Shown one piece after another: positions 21,754-33,699 of a stretch of DNA of 64,000 nucleotides. The notes under the pieces were generated by a model that saw only the letters and a program-made list of their open reading frames with translations, had not been told where the DNA came from and did no database searches. The position numbers were made by a program, and so were the translations under genes. This DNA comes from Cryptomeria japonica (taxonomy: Eukaryota; Streptophyta; Pinopsida; Cupressales; Cupressaceae): the NCBI RefSeq assembly GCF_030272615.1, contig NC_081406.1:463414072-463478071 (forward strand), read 5' to 3'. The stretch's first letter is position 1, and every line of letters begins with the position of its first letter.

Positions 21754-24700
21754 GTCTTGAGATCCATATGTTATTTCTTTGTATCTTAGTTTGCAATTTA
21801 TTGATGTGATGATGAGTTTTACATGTGTCATTGTTTTAGATCTACAAGTTATGCAATTGTATGGATTTAATCCACCCATTGGTGATGCAGAGCCCTTGTT
21901 GCTGAGATAGGATCCTTCACTCAAGAACCCCAAACAAGGACCCTACAAATTCTACAAAGAAATCAAGGGTTGCATTTGTTTCAATTTGATTGTTTTCATA
22001 CCTCTCCCCATACTAAGCCATCTGGACAATGCCAATCCCACAGTGTCTCACAAAAGTCTCTCAGGACTCAAAGGCGACTACACCCAACCAAAGGTTGACA
22101 CACACTTCCTAAGGCAATGGGGACCTCCAATACCTTGATTTACTATCCTATAGGGTTAATAGACCTATTCCAATCATCAAACATGATGTATTGAGAAAAA
22201 TTAGTACTGCTGCTACAATTAGGCCTGTCATGCCTAGTAGCCCTGCCAGTCTAAAAAACTTAAGGTTTCTTGTTAATTTCTCAAAAGACCTCTACAACTG
22301 AGAGTGTATTTTGTTTCATTCAAGTGAGTTCCAAAGGATTCCAAAATGGTTTGGGCAGATCCAATGTCTAAGGGTTATAAACCCAACTTCACTCCTAGGC
22401 CTAATAGCCCTAATTAGGCCACCTTAACAAAGGAAGTATACTCAAAACCTGCTGTCTGGGAAAAGTAAGACCTGATACATGTGGGGGACATGGATAAAAC
22501 ATAAATTACCAAGTTATAGCCCTTGGTTCCACCGCTATCATCATTTGTGGGGTCGGATGCATACCCAGCCAAGGTGGTCACATAGAGATGCCCACCTCTT
22601 AAACTTCAAACCCTCGCCTTTACCTGTCACTTCCCTGCAAAAGGTATTGGAAATATTAAATTAAATTGTCACCACTTTCTTCACCCCAAAGGCCATACAA
22701 ATCCCATGAGGTATCAGCAAGAAAAACTCATATTTGCTGTCAAACCCTAGGTAGACTATCAAATCTGGGGTACCTTCACAAAAAACCACTTTTCTCATGG
22801 ATCCAGAAGAGTTAGAGGCTTAGACTTGTTGCATTGGAAAGGTAACACATGTGAATTTCATATTAAAGAGGTTTTATTCTCTGGAGAAAGCCATAATGTA
22901 TGGAATATGGGAAATAGCAGCAAAATGCAGGAAAAAGATAGATTTTTATTGGTTTCTTTGTTCACAAAACTTTCATTTTCCTTCAACAACCTTTCCAAAG
23001 GTTGGAATTCAACCTTTAATGACCCTTCCTATAGTTATCAACTGATTTTGGAAACCAACATGGTGGTTTGGAGGAAGTTGCAATTTTGGGTTAAAAGTTG
23101 TCATAGTTGCTTGACAACTTTTGACAACTTTTGACATTTTGTCCTCCTAAACACACCTAGACACTAATTGACCCCTAACACACTTAAAACTCTTCAAATG
23201 CACTAAAAATTCCTTCAAGGCATGAATAACCCCAATTTCCATATACCCAAGGTGGTTTATAACACACCTACCTAGGGCATAGGCTTACAAGGTGGTGTGA
23301 CTTATTACATGAACATGAAAATAAACCAAAACTATCCTTAAGTGTTTCAAAACCTGAAAACCAATCAAGAGGATTTTGATTCTTCAAGAATCCCATGATT
23401 TGAATTTGAAGATTCCCCTACATCAATTGGCTATAGTGAGATGACTTGAATGTGGACTGTCTATATCCACAAATCTATGGTCATTTGTGCACTGGTATGT
23501 TGCACTGGGATGGGAGGAAGGAATATTAGAGTACCTAGATAGTTATATATTGCCACTCTTAGTGTGGGCCACTATTAAGGGATTCTTTAATGGTCATGGA
23601 AGGCATACAATTTAGTTTGCAGCAATGAAGTTCCCTCAGAGGGCATGATGCCAAGCTTTTTTTTGGGGAGTTACCTCCCCATTTGATGGGGAAGTTACAG
23701 CTTTTTGGACAAGACTTGGCTTTGATTGTGAAAGTTATGCTTGCATGATTATGAAAGGATATAAGTTTTACACGTAGGATCTAGATGCTTTCTTTCCTTA
23801 CCTATGTGGGGAAAGATTTTCCTTCAAATCATGCCTAGCCAAGGTAAACGTCTTTGTAATAATAATAACAAGCATTTCTTTAACAAAGTAAATTATACAT
23901 AAGAGCAGTATATGCATGGATTTACAAAAGTGTCATGCAGAATGCAGATCTATACCTTGTTACTTAAAAATAGAAGTTCTTCTCTATGTTCATTTTTCCA
24001 TGATATAACTTGACCTCAGGCAACCTTTTGACTGTCAAGAAGTGATTGCCTCAGATGAAAGTAGTGATAAATGTCACTATAAACAAAAGAACAACCAATA
24101 AATGATAAATTTGTAGTGAGATCATAGTGCCTAAATCAGTCTAAAAGCTTATAAGGATCAAAACCAAACCATATAAGCTTCAAGAACAATTTGAGAGTAT
24201 CAAAGTCATCTACCAGACATTAGAAATTGTCAAATCAGTGACACATTCATATCAAGCATCTTTACTTTTTTGAAAAGTAGACCACATATCAAATCTAGAT
24301 GACACCATAGTGACTTTGATTTCCTCTTGCAAGATATTCCTCCATCATGTATTTCTTCATCGAAGTTCAAATTTTCTTCTTCAAGGGCTCTCAATTATTC
24401 TCTATATAGGATTTTTTGTGTCTATGAGATCCACTTCATTGGGAGGCCTACTCAAACATTTCACATCTGTTTGTGGACTCTCACCTTTCAAACATTTCAC
24501 ATCTTATAATTGAGCTTCGCTTTGTTTCGAGAATAGTTTAATATTCTCTACTTAACAGGGCCAACCATGTGAAGGTGGAAGCTCATTTGTCCCCTCCCCC
24601 CCCCTAACATCACTCTAAATTCCCTATTAACATCTAACATTCATTCATTCTTTCATTCATTCTTTCATCCATTATTAAAAGATAACATTCATTCATTATC

Positions 24701-24836
24701 ACATAACGTTCATTAACACATAAAATTCATTAACTTTCATTAAAATGCAACATTCATCAATAATCATCAACACATATCATTCATGAACATTCATTAGCAC
24801 ATAATTACATTCATTACACATAAAAATTAGTCATTA
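21754..24836. other. Unassigned CACTA interior downstream of its genes
   Basis: No recognised coding sequence. Short ORFs lack any family signature. It contains a duplicated GACAACTTTT phrase near 23114 and a run of cytosines at 24591. It is probably CACTA non-coding DNA or old insertions. Confidence 0.4.
24630..24835 (+). repeat. Degenerate ATTCATT microsatellite-like stretch
   Basis: ATTCATTCATTCTTTCATTC is followed by scattered ACATTCATTA and ATTCATTAAC units over about 200 bases. Confidence 0.7.
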
Positions 24837-25545
24837 TCAAATAAGGTAGATTACAATCATTCTTTCTTTGTTTTTTTTTGAAGCTATGAAAAGACTAAAT
24901 GGAACATTGGTTTCTTCATCATTTCCCCCATCTATGGATGTTATGCCCTCTTCTCGTGCTCTTGATGTATGCCTAGTCCTATACAAAGGACGAGGATGCT
25001 AAACCAAAGGGGGGTCCTCTGCAATAACAAAGAATTGGGTTAAATTCAAAACATTTTTTTATTATTGTTACAAGCATTTCATTAATTTAAAGAACACAAC
25101 CATTACACTCTTTACCTAATGGGGCCACATCATTTTGTCTAGCCTCAACCTCAACATGCTGAGCACCTTCTAGATCCTCTGGAGTTGAAATACGAAATGT
25201 TACATTAATCAATACACCAATTGTAATTAAATTTGTTTAAAGGAATAACAGTGGTCCTCTTTACCTGATTGGGGAACATCACATTCCTGATGTTGTCTAC
25301 CTAGATCATGCTCCACTTGGTCACCACTGACGACATGCTCTAAAATATTAACAATAAAGGTTACATTAATTACTACACTAATTTTCAATTTAAGATGTTT
25401 AATTGTATTAATAATTACATAATAAAATCTGAATAGAAAATGAATACCTCCACTACTAGGATGCACATCCAGACCTTCATGTACAGGTTCTGTTCCATGA
25501 TTATCATGTTGCATTGCAATGTCACGTGCAGTGTTATCATTGCTT
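24837..25545 (-). pseudogene. 3' exons of the second CACTA gene region
   Basis: Small minus-strand coding islands separated by AT-rich introns, each bounded by plausible AG/GT signals. The last island (about 25014-24837) ends HTSRAREEGITSIDGG onward to TGA. It carries an in-frame TAG at 25001-24999 that could come from CAG. An upstream island reads EHDLGRQHQECDVPQSGK (25320-25260). Short Gln/Glu/His-rich exons resemble each other slightly. The function of this tail is unknown. Confidence 0.45.
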
Positions 25546-25649
25546 GCTTATTTAAAAAATATATAGTCACTTTATGTTGAAACTTAACATCAAATAGATT
25601 ATTGGTTAAGTATTCAATTTGAAATAATTTTCATTTAGCTTAATTACCA

Positions 25650-26405
25650 TTGTGATAGATGCATCAGAATCTCATGTTTGCCCACTCAATTCTCGTAGCC
25701 GTTCAGCCACAGCTATATAGCCTTTCTGGTAGCCAATTCTCTTGTCATCTTCCGTGGGTGCTCTATTGAATTCAGAGCCCTGCATTTTTGCTTAGTATTG
25801 TGAATTTTGCTTGTATTGTTTGATCAAAACAAAATTGTTTACAATTTATAAATATTTTGATGTGATACTTAATTTACTAATTCTTACAATTCGTGCGGCA
25901 AGTTTCATATAACCACCAGAGCCGAGTTTGTGTTGCCCATGCTTTTCTTATCTTGCCTTGGTTGCCTTTGACGTGTCACTCAATCTATGAAAAGTTTGAA
26001 ATATGTTAGATTATATAAATATAATGAATAATTAGTACATATTCATATTCTTAATAGTATCACATACCTTCTTCTGGTGTCTGGTGGTGTATTTCTTTTT
26101 TTCCTTTCAATTCTCTCCTTTGCATCCAAAATTAGGTCCTTCCACTCCCTCTCTGGAATCATGGGGGGATGCTCATACTTTACGTTCTTCTCTAAATGTG
26201 TCCTGTATTGGTCCCTCACATACTTCAGATATGTGCCAACTTTTTCCAGGAGCTTAGTCTTGTCGAATGTGTCATTTCCAAACAGCCCTACCATATGGTT
26301 TGTGAGTTCATCTTTTAACTTTTTTTCTTGGTCATTCCACCTTAAAAGCAAAAACAAACCTGTTAGATTTAGAAAGAAATTGAAGCTACCTTTGATATAG
26401 TTCAA
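25650..26405 (-). pseudogene. En/Spm-type transposase domain (Transposase_24-like), broken
   Basis: The minus strand encodes WNDQEKKLKDELTNHMVG, then PPMIPEREWKDLILDAKERI. After an intron come KHGQHKLGSGGYMKLAARI and FNRAPTEDDKRIGYQKGY. The Lys/Arg-rich helices followed by a HxxGSGGY-type motif match the plant Ptta/En/Spm transposase family, the accessory (TNPA-like) side of CACTA systems that binds subterminal repeats. TAA at 25950-25948 and TGA at 25674-25672 interrupt it, both explicable as C-to-T changes. It lies downstream of the SET part on the same strand and may have been one gene with it. Confidence 0.6.
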
Positions 26406-26618
26406 GAAATGGATAAAAGGAAAACTATTCTAGCAATGATATGAAATCAAAATAGTGGATAAGGGTTAGTTCATGTATGATGTTCCACCTTTTACGTATG
26501 GTGGGCCCAAATATCTGCAATGAAATGTCATTAATATTTTTATAAAAAATATCATTTCCTGAAAAAAAAAAACATGGGATCATTAGTCCAAAATGAGTGA
26601 TCAGTAAGTAAATTACAA

Positions 26619-27700
26619 TTAGACTATATATAATAATATTTTTAAAGTACCTGGAATGTTCTGTATCTTCAAGGGAATCAATTCTTCATCGCTCACCACT
26701 AATGTGGCTTGCAACATTCCTGTACTAGCAATACAGGAAGATCTAGGAAATGATGGTATGTTATCAGCAGTACTCGCCTCTGGCGCATCCTCATGTGCAT
26801 CTCCTATCATAGTAAATGAATCCACTATGAAATGCCTCCAAGAAAGAACACTTCAAGGGTAATAAACACATAACGAAAGAGAGAGAAAAAGAGGGATCTA
26901 CCACCAGTGGGCGGGTCAACACGAGCCGGTGCAACAGACGATGTCTGCATGCTATGTGTTGCTGACATTGCAGTTAGCAATACAGTTGGGCTCGACCTCG
27001 GACCCATGTCAGCACCTGAAGAGTAATACATTAAATATGTAAAACATTAAAAAAACAAGTTCACAAGTCCAAAAGAGTGGTTTTAATATATAGAACATGG
27101 TCATCACCTAAACTACTCGCAATACCCTGATCATCGCCACCAGGATGATGAGGCCCTATAAATTTATGTAAAAACAACACATACATATTTTAGTTAATGA
27201 CATAAAAGAGATAAAAATATAAACCATTATTGAACTTTTGTTATGATTAAAGCTTTCATTACTGCTTACTTGCAAGTTTTCCATTGTCATCAACAATAGT
27301 TGCACCCTCTTTGTTATCTCATCAGTCTAAGGACTTATGGTTGCCAAATCAAGAATCTCTTGCCTAATTTTTCTAATATTCTTATGTACAAATTGCATAG
27401 GGTTTGCGGTAAGTGCAATGTCATCAGCGCATAACATTGTTGAGTGCTCCACATCCCTATGGAGGTGCTGAGGTACTGCAGGTTCCTTTCCCTTATCCCG
27501 AACATTTGTCTGTGACAAGAATATAATTAACACTATCAAAATTACTTCAAAACACTCAAGAAAAGATTATAATGTAACAATTTGATTCTATCTAATTTGT
27601 ACAATTACAATGAGGTTTACCTGCTTCGTAGAAGTGTTGGGACCTACACCCCTATCTGTGCTATGTGGTGGATCCATGTGGCCCTGTGACAAAGAAAAAA
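26619..27700 (-). pseudogene. Linker exons between the SET and Transposase_24-like parts
   Basis: Several short open segments on the minus strand with introns between. Examples are VRDKGKEPAVPQHLHRDVEH (27500), MGPRSSPTVLLTAMSATHSM (27008) and IVVSD-like acidic Ser/Ala-rich text near 26750. They are Ser, Pro and Ala rich and look disordered. No domain is recognised. Exon borders are guesses. Confidence 0.35.
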
Positions 27701-27774
27701 TATAAAAACGTTAGAGAAATGAAACCAATAGACTTAGCAAAAAAACTTAATAATACAATGGTTTATTGGATTCA

Positions 27775-28531
27775 TTAATTGGAAGTTGGCTTAAATGGTA
27801 TATATATAGTACGTACCACCCCCATGATAGTAACTTTGTTTGTATCTATATGATTCAAATTGTGATCAATTAGCAGCTCTTCCCCTGCACTTATTGATTT
27901 TATCGCACATACAAACACACAATTTCCCTCACGTGCCTCAAATATGCAATTGGGTTTCTTATTAGTTGACCCAGGTCGTGTACTATTTATAAAACCTACA
28001 ATATTCCCTATTGCTTTTGGCCTTCCATCAATGTATATAGCCACTTGTTTACTTTGATCATTATCTTTTTGTTGTATATAATTGGCTGACAGTGCATACC
28101 TACGCATACTTTTTTTATATCAAACAATCTGCATCCAATCATTATAATTGTAACAAGGTCCAACAAACTCCATCAATTCAGCAACTTTGTTTTAACAGAC
28201 CTTTATGCTGTCCATGGAAAATAGGCCCAAACCATGTAACGACGAAGGTGCTATGCGATATATCCTCTCATTAACACAAAAATTAGTGTTTATTGGAGGA
28301 AGTTCCTTGGGTACACATTGTTTCAGTAGATGTTTGTACCTCAATGTCACCTTTGGTCTCATCATCATAAGAACATGACCCCCCTTGAGCAAGAAAAAAT
28401 TCCATGCATTTATTGAATTTTCTTCTAATATTTTGACCTCTAGTTGATCTCCCTATTTGAGATCTACTACATGTCTCACTTTCCTCTTCTATTCCTGCAT
28501 TTCCCTCACTTGAGGAAGACACATCTGACAA
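27775..28531 (-). pseudogene. SET-domain protein carried by the CACTA element (broken)
   Basis: The minus strand shows the N-terminal SET motif SSLHGLGLFSMDSI (about 28240), the middle part ELMEFVGPCYNYNDWMQIV, and the C-terminal core: IDGRPKAIGNIVGFIN, KKPNCIFEA, and VFVCAIKSISAGEELLIDH. These correspond to the SET signature of a glycine turn, an N-H-type core, an NC and GEEL-D motif. SET proteins are lysine methyltransferases using S-adenosylmethionine. From 28392 to 27775 a single frame runs through with TAA at 28194-28192 and TGA at 28122-28120. The upstream part (28531-28283) is in another frame, offset near a run of six G. The NHS core is changed to NST and the final Tyr to His, so activity would be doubtful even without the stops. 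Confidence 0.75.
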
Positions 28532-28869
28532 ATACCTATTTGGTGATACCTGTGCACCATCAAATGAGAGAGTTAGTTGGTAATGAGAGAGATATTTTGC
28601 AAATGAGGGTAATATTGATGAAGAAGTTGAACATAAAGTTGATGTTGAGATTAAAATTTGAGTAAGTCCAACTGGGGCCTCAAGTGTTGATAACTGTATT
28701 AGATTTGTTGCTAATGTTGATGTTTGAAAAAATGAGGAAGTTCGTTTTTCTTGTAATTTTTAAGAAATATATTATTTCTATAAGGTGTATTGAATTATAC
28801 CTGTCGATCCATGAGACTATGCAGGATCCTTGTCAAAGGGGTTTAGGTTCCTACACCAACAATTGAGCA

Positions 28870-29175
28870 TCATAAGCATTACATTTGTAATTTGATAAAC
28901 AATAAATACTGCAGTATCATAAGCATCATAAACATCATAAGCATCACATATGTATCATCATATATGTAATTGAGCATCATAAGAATCACATATGTATCAT
29001 CATAAACATGTAATCCATCACATACGTATCATAAATCACCATCCATCACATAGCTAATAAGTAGTCCACATTCCATAAATAAACACAAAGTTCAAAAAAT
29101 GTCACATGTATCATCATAAGCATGTAATCCATCACATATGTATTTTAAATCACCATCTATCACATAGCTAGAGGT
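28870..29175 (+). repeat. Short imperfect tandem repeats, CATCATAAGCAT-rich
   Basis: Phrases such as CATAAGCATCACATATGTAT and ATGTAATCCATCACATA recur. A longer segment near 28997 is repeated near 29110 (about 113 bases apart). It lies between the two CACTA gene regions and holds no ORF. Confidence 0.7.
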
Positions 29176-29318
29176 GCATCATGAATTAATTAAGTAATGG
29201 CATTAGAATTCAAAACATATGAATTATTTATGTAACCATATAAGTCAAATCAATTTCTATCAAGATATCAATATTATATAGATAATATAATAATCACATC
29301 TCATACATTTCATTCATG

Positions 29319-29343
29319 TCATTGATCTTCTTCTTCATCCAAC

Positions 29344-29428
<85 letters not shown>

Positions 29429-30450
29429 AATCACCATCCTCATCATCGTTGTCATCGTCGTCATCGTCATCATCATCGTCATCACCATCACTCACACCCT
29501 CACCCTCACCATCACCATCACCATCACCATCACCATCACCATCATCATCAGCAGCAGTACCATCATCATCATCAACTTCTTCTTCGTGTACATTTCCGTC
29601 AGGAACATCATCGAGTAACTGTCGATCATGATCATCTATATCATCTTCTACTTCTTCAGTATCTTCTTCTTCCATCACATTATACATTATCAGCCTTCCT
29701 CTTGGATCATGTCTAACAGTAAATGACCAACCCGGTTTATGTGAAACCTCTGAGTAAAATACCTGCTCACATTGACTTGCAAAAACATAGGGCTCATCCC
29801 CAACTCGTTCAAATGACCTCGTATTAACCATTGTAAATCCATTATCATGTTCAATAATAGTTCTATCAGGATCATTTATATTCAGTCGTAACCTATACCA
29901 TTTGACGATGAACAAAACTAATTTGAAGGAATTAAAGTCACACTCAAGTATATCATCCAAAATGCCATAGTATTGATTTTGAGACACTTGAGGATGTATG
30001 TCGTTTCTAGATGAAATATTGGTCACCTCAAAGACTACAGTTATCCTAGAATCACAAGTTTTCTTCATGTCATCCAACTGTTTGATGCGAAATTTATGAC
30101 CATTGCAGCACATAGCCTTGTGGTGTTTGACCTACAATATGTCTAACATATTAAAATTATTGCATCATGAGTTGATAAACATACGGGTGATTAATAAAAT
30201 TATACGTACCTGTTGATCTCTTAAACCATATGCTAAATCAATTTCCCTTTGTGTAACATTGGAATATCCATTACGATGAGCTTCTTTAACCAATGAAGTG
30301 ACACCATCCCATGTTAATGTGTGACCAGAATGTTGACATCGTTCAATCCACACCATCATCCAATCAAGATTGTTTGCAATATACAAATGTAGCGCATCCC
30401 ACTCCCGACCAACTATACAAATAATTAATAGACCACTTACAATTGATTTA
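29319..30450 (-). CDS. 3' part of the TNP2 gene: DUF4216-like domain with poly-Asp tail
   Basis: The final open frame (30113-29319, 264 codons) holds a DUF4216-like domain: YYGILDDILECDFNSFKLVL, FIVKWYRLR, VNTRSFERVGDEPYVFASQC and VFYSEVSHKPGWSFTVRHD. An upstream exon (30386-30218) encodes a helical segment, WDGVTSLVKEAHRNGY. DUF4216 commonly follows DUF4218 in plant CACTA transposases. After VMEEEDTEEVEDD the protein becomes almost all acidic and ends with about 27 consecutive Asp before ELDEEEDQ, encoded by a (GAT)n tract. This last exon is intact, unlike the rest of the gene. Confidence 0.75.
29344..29428 (+). repeat. (TCA)n / (GAT)n trinucleotide microsatellite
   Basis: About 28 uninterrupted ATC/TCA units, followed to about 29550 by impure CATCAC and CATCGT variants. 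It lies inside the coding frame of the TNP2 gene and makes the poly-Asp tail. Repeat length probably varies between copies. Confidence 0.95.
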
Positions 30451-30499
30451 TTTAGAAGATGAATAATTAATTTACTACAATAACATCTTATAATTACCT

Positions 30500-31060
30500 G
30501 TCACTTTCTTCAATCTACTTTTCCCCATCAAGTGCTCCCCTTCGAATTTATTAATGGGGTTGGGATCCCAAATGCGATCTACGTGGATTTTTGCTGCAAA
30601 CTTAGGAAGATATTCAGTAATGTACACCATAGTTTGGTATACCATATATCCCTCCACCATAGAACCCTTAAGATGTGCTCTTTGTCGAACCAAAGCCTTC
30701 AAAAATTTCAAGTGCCTCTCAACCATCCACATTGACCTAGTGTGTATAGGTCCACACAATTTGATCTCCTCAACTTGGTGTATGAGGTAGTGTTCTTGTG
30801 CATTGAAAAAAGTTGAAGGTAGACACTTTTGCATTTCACACATTAGATGAGGGATTTTTCTCTTCCAATATTTTATATCTTCCTTGTGGATTTCTTTAGA
30901 TGACAACCACCTAATTAAAGAGATTGAAGATGCAAAAATATATAAACGAGACTTTACAAAATAATATACAAATATATTGCATAACAAGTAAAACAAATGG
31001 CAAATATAATATCTATACAACAAATTGAACAAACATCACTACTTACCTCATGTATTTTCC
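30500..31060 (-). pseudogene. DUF4218-like domain of the CACTA TNP2 gene
   Basis: One exon frame (coding from about 30912) reads KEDIKYWKRKIPHLMCEMQK, CLPSTFFNAQEHYLIHQVEE, CGPIHTRSMWMVERHLKFLK and GYMVYQTMVYITEYLP. This order matches DUF4218, which follows the TNP2 transposase domain in plant CACTA elements. The FFN-QEHYLIHQ and RSMW-ERHLKFLK motifs are well kept. An intron lies upstream and another downstream near 30500. The domain itself carries no stop, but the gene as a whole is broken upstream. Confidence 0.75.
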
Positions 31061-31229
31061 AAGATCATATATGACTTGCTTGATATTATTGTCGAAGTGG
31101 TCTGGGAGAGATAGAGGTAGAACGTACAACAACAATTATAAAATGATCTTTTCATTGTTTTCTAACATAATACAATGAAAAGTACATGCGCAGTATAAAA
31201 ATATATCATAAATACACAAGAACACGAAT

Positions 31230-32910
31230 TACCTTAATGAAGGTATACCAATCATGCGTTTTCATCCCTGGCCCAAATTCACTCTTCTTTGATATGAGAT
31301 TTTTTATGTTCACAACAAACCCTGTGGGAAATCGAATTTTTTGTATGACTTCTTTTATAGAATTGCTTTGCTGCTCCGTTAATAACCAAGGAAGGGCACT
31401 TATATTAATCTAATCTCCATTGCTATTTGATTGAATGACATTTTTCATTGCATGATTGGAATCCACAATGTCACTACAAATTTTGACAATTTTTTCTTTG
31501 TCACGCCTTCCATCCAATATTTTCCATAATGTCTTTGTTATATTCTTTCCAATATGCTTTGTATCAAACAAATGCAAAATTTGTAGCTGCTCGTAGTAAG
31601 GCAACCTACTGAATTGTCTAGGATAACCTTTTAGTCCCTTTGGAAGGTGGCCATCCATGCCTTGACGACCTTCAGTATCATCAATTACATCATCAGTAAA
31701 CAAAACACGATAGAAAATTCAAATTCCAAACATAAACCATTAGATGGAATGACATTACCTTGACAATTAATTCTATTATATTCCAACTTCCACAAATGAG
31801 GAGTCATTCTTCGTGGCTTTGATGTAGTCTCTTCTTTCCCATTGAAAAGATGTTTTTCAGTATTTCGGTACTTATGATTTTTGTGACGGAAGTGCCTATA
31901 CTCATCAAACACCTACTTTCCTAAAATTTTTGAATGACAGGATTTCATCTTTGGACCACAAACTGGACATGAAAATTTTCCCTTTGTTTGAAGACCTACG
32001 AGATAATGTATAATTCTATTAAATATATTAATTTTTCTAATTATAATTATCATGCGCAACTTGAACACTATAACATACCACAAAAATCTGTTAGCCCTGG
32101 GGCATCATGTATTGTCCATACAAGCATTGCATGGAATTGAAATTGTCTTTGTCCTATTGGTCTAGAGATGTCATACATGGTCACACCATTCCATAACTCC
32201 ATCAACTCGTCGATAAGAGGCTCAATATATACATTCATATCTTTAACTTGGTACTTGCCTAGTGGAATGAACAAATACATTACATAATTATTAGACAATT
32301 TTACCACAATATTTATAATTAAATGTAAATGACTATTAAATGATAAAATACCTGGAACAATCATTGCCAACATTATGTGCTCCCTCTTTATTGACATCCA
32401 TGGAGGAATATTATTGTTGATAACAAAAATAGGCCACACTGAGTAAACAGATCTCAACTCTCCAAATGGATTGACACCATCCACTACCAATGAAAGCTTG
32501 AGATTACGAGGTTCTTCTTTAAAGTGTGGCCACTTTTCCTCTATGTCCATAAATGCTAAACCATCCATAGGCATTCAAATAATGTCATCTTGACTTCAAT
32601 TGCGTGCATGGTAATCCATAAATTGTGCCAAGCTAGTGCACCTGAATAATCGTTGCATACATGGAATAATGGGAATATAACGAAGAACTTTGCGAGGCAC
32701 CTTTTTTGTTATTTGATCTATTTGATATCTACTGATATGACATTCAAGGCATTCTATTCCATATTCATGTTGTTTATGATATATAATATGATCATTGGGA
32801 CAAGCATCTATTGTTTGATACTCCATTCCAATATCTTTCATAATGGCAGATAATTCTCGGTATGAGCGAGGTAGAATATTTGATGGTGGTAAGAAAAACT
32901 CACCTATCAA
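31230..32910 (-). pseudogene. TNP2 transposase domain of the CACTA element (broken)
   Basis: Minus-strand exons encode DACPNDHIIYHKQHEYGIEC and KKVPRKVLRYIPIIPCMQRL. They continue with NLKLSLVVDGVNPFGELRS, MSIKREHIMLAMIVPG, YIEPLIDELMELWNGVTMYD, HAMLVWTIHDAPGLTDFCG, and later LHLFDTKHIGKNITKTLWKI. This is the TNP2 family (catalytic subunit of plant CACTA transposition). TGA codons at 32598-32596 and 32577-32575 break it. Both sit where the family commonly has Arg, consistent with CGA to TGA. Introns are AT-rich, about 60-120 bases. Confidence 0.82.
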
Positions 32911-33002
32911 TCTACAGTGAAAAAAAAAGTTTGAGGTGTTAATATAAAGAATATTAATGGTACATGATTCACCATTTATTAACTGTAATGACATGTATGA
33001 CA

Positions 33003-33679
33003 CACCTTAACATACGAGAGATTGTTATGTTGGATAAACCATTCATAACCTTCAAGTTCACCAACAACAATATAGCAGAGAGAAGAGTTGTTTGGGAGCC
33101 TTTATAAAGGGGCTCATATGCCTTCTCAAGAAGAGGTAAATCATGAACATCAAGGTCATCCTGATCATCATGATCAGCTATGCCAGTACTAAATGTGTCA
33201 TGGATCAATGTATTTGTACCATCATCTTCAATTGTATTTTCTGGTGCATGATCGTCATCTTCCATGGGATCATTATCTTCAGCTTCGATATTCACACCTC
33301 CATGTTCCTCCACTTCCAAAACCATATTCTCAGGGTTTTGTTGATCCATACCATGTTCTCTAGGGTGCTCCACCTATATAAAATTGATATACATAGATAA
33401 ACTGTGATCATGATCTCATTATCAAGTGATTTCTTATGTATATAAATTGTTAAAATGATATAATGAACAACTTACCAGTGGATGATAATCATGTCCCCCT
33501 TCAATGTGACCATGCTGCCTACAATGTTTCTTAGCTATTTTGATTAAAAGTCTTCTAGTCTTTAAGCCCTTACAAATTTTGCAGGGACAATAAAATTTCC
33601 CATCACCTTTTCTTTTCAAGTTAGACCATAATCTAGCAATTGTCTCCTTATTTTGTTCTTCGCTGATATTATCTGACAT
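33003..33679 (-). pseudogene. 5' exons of the TNP2 gene: transposase-associated domain and acidic exon
   Basis: The start at 33679 (MSDNIS) opens an exon with GKFYCPCKICKGLKTRRLLI and KHCRQHGHIEGG. This is the C-X2-C...C/H pattern of the transposase-associated domain found at the N-terminus of plant TNP2 proteins. A second exon (33373-33003) is acidic (EDNDPMEDDDHAPEN) and ends in a helical segment. No stop is seen in these two exons, but the reading frame is lost downstream. Confidence 0.72.
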
Positions 33680-33699
33680 GGTCTTTCTTCATAGGCAAA

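Noticed and set aside
29316-29631. Long + strand ORFs rich in Ile or Ser over the microsatellite
   Set aside because: They are shadow frames of the trinucleotide tract. The minus-strand frame carries the DUF4216-like domain.
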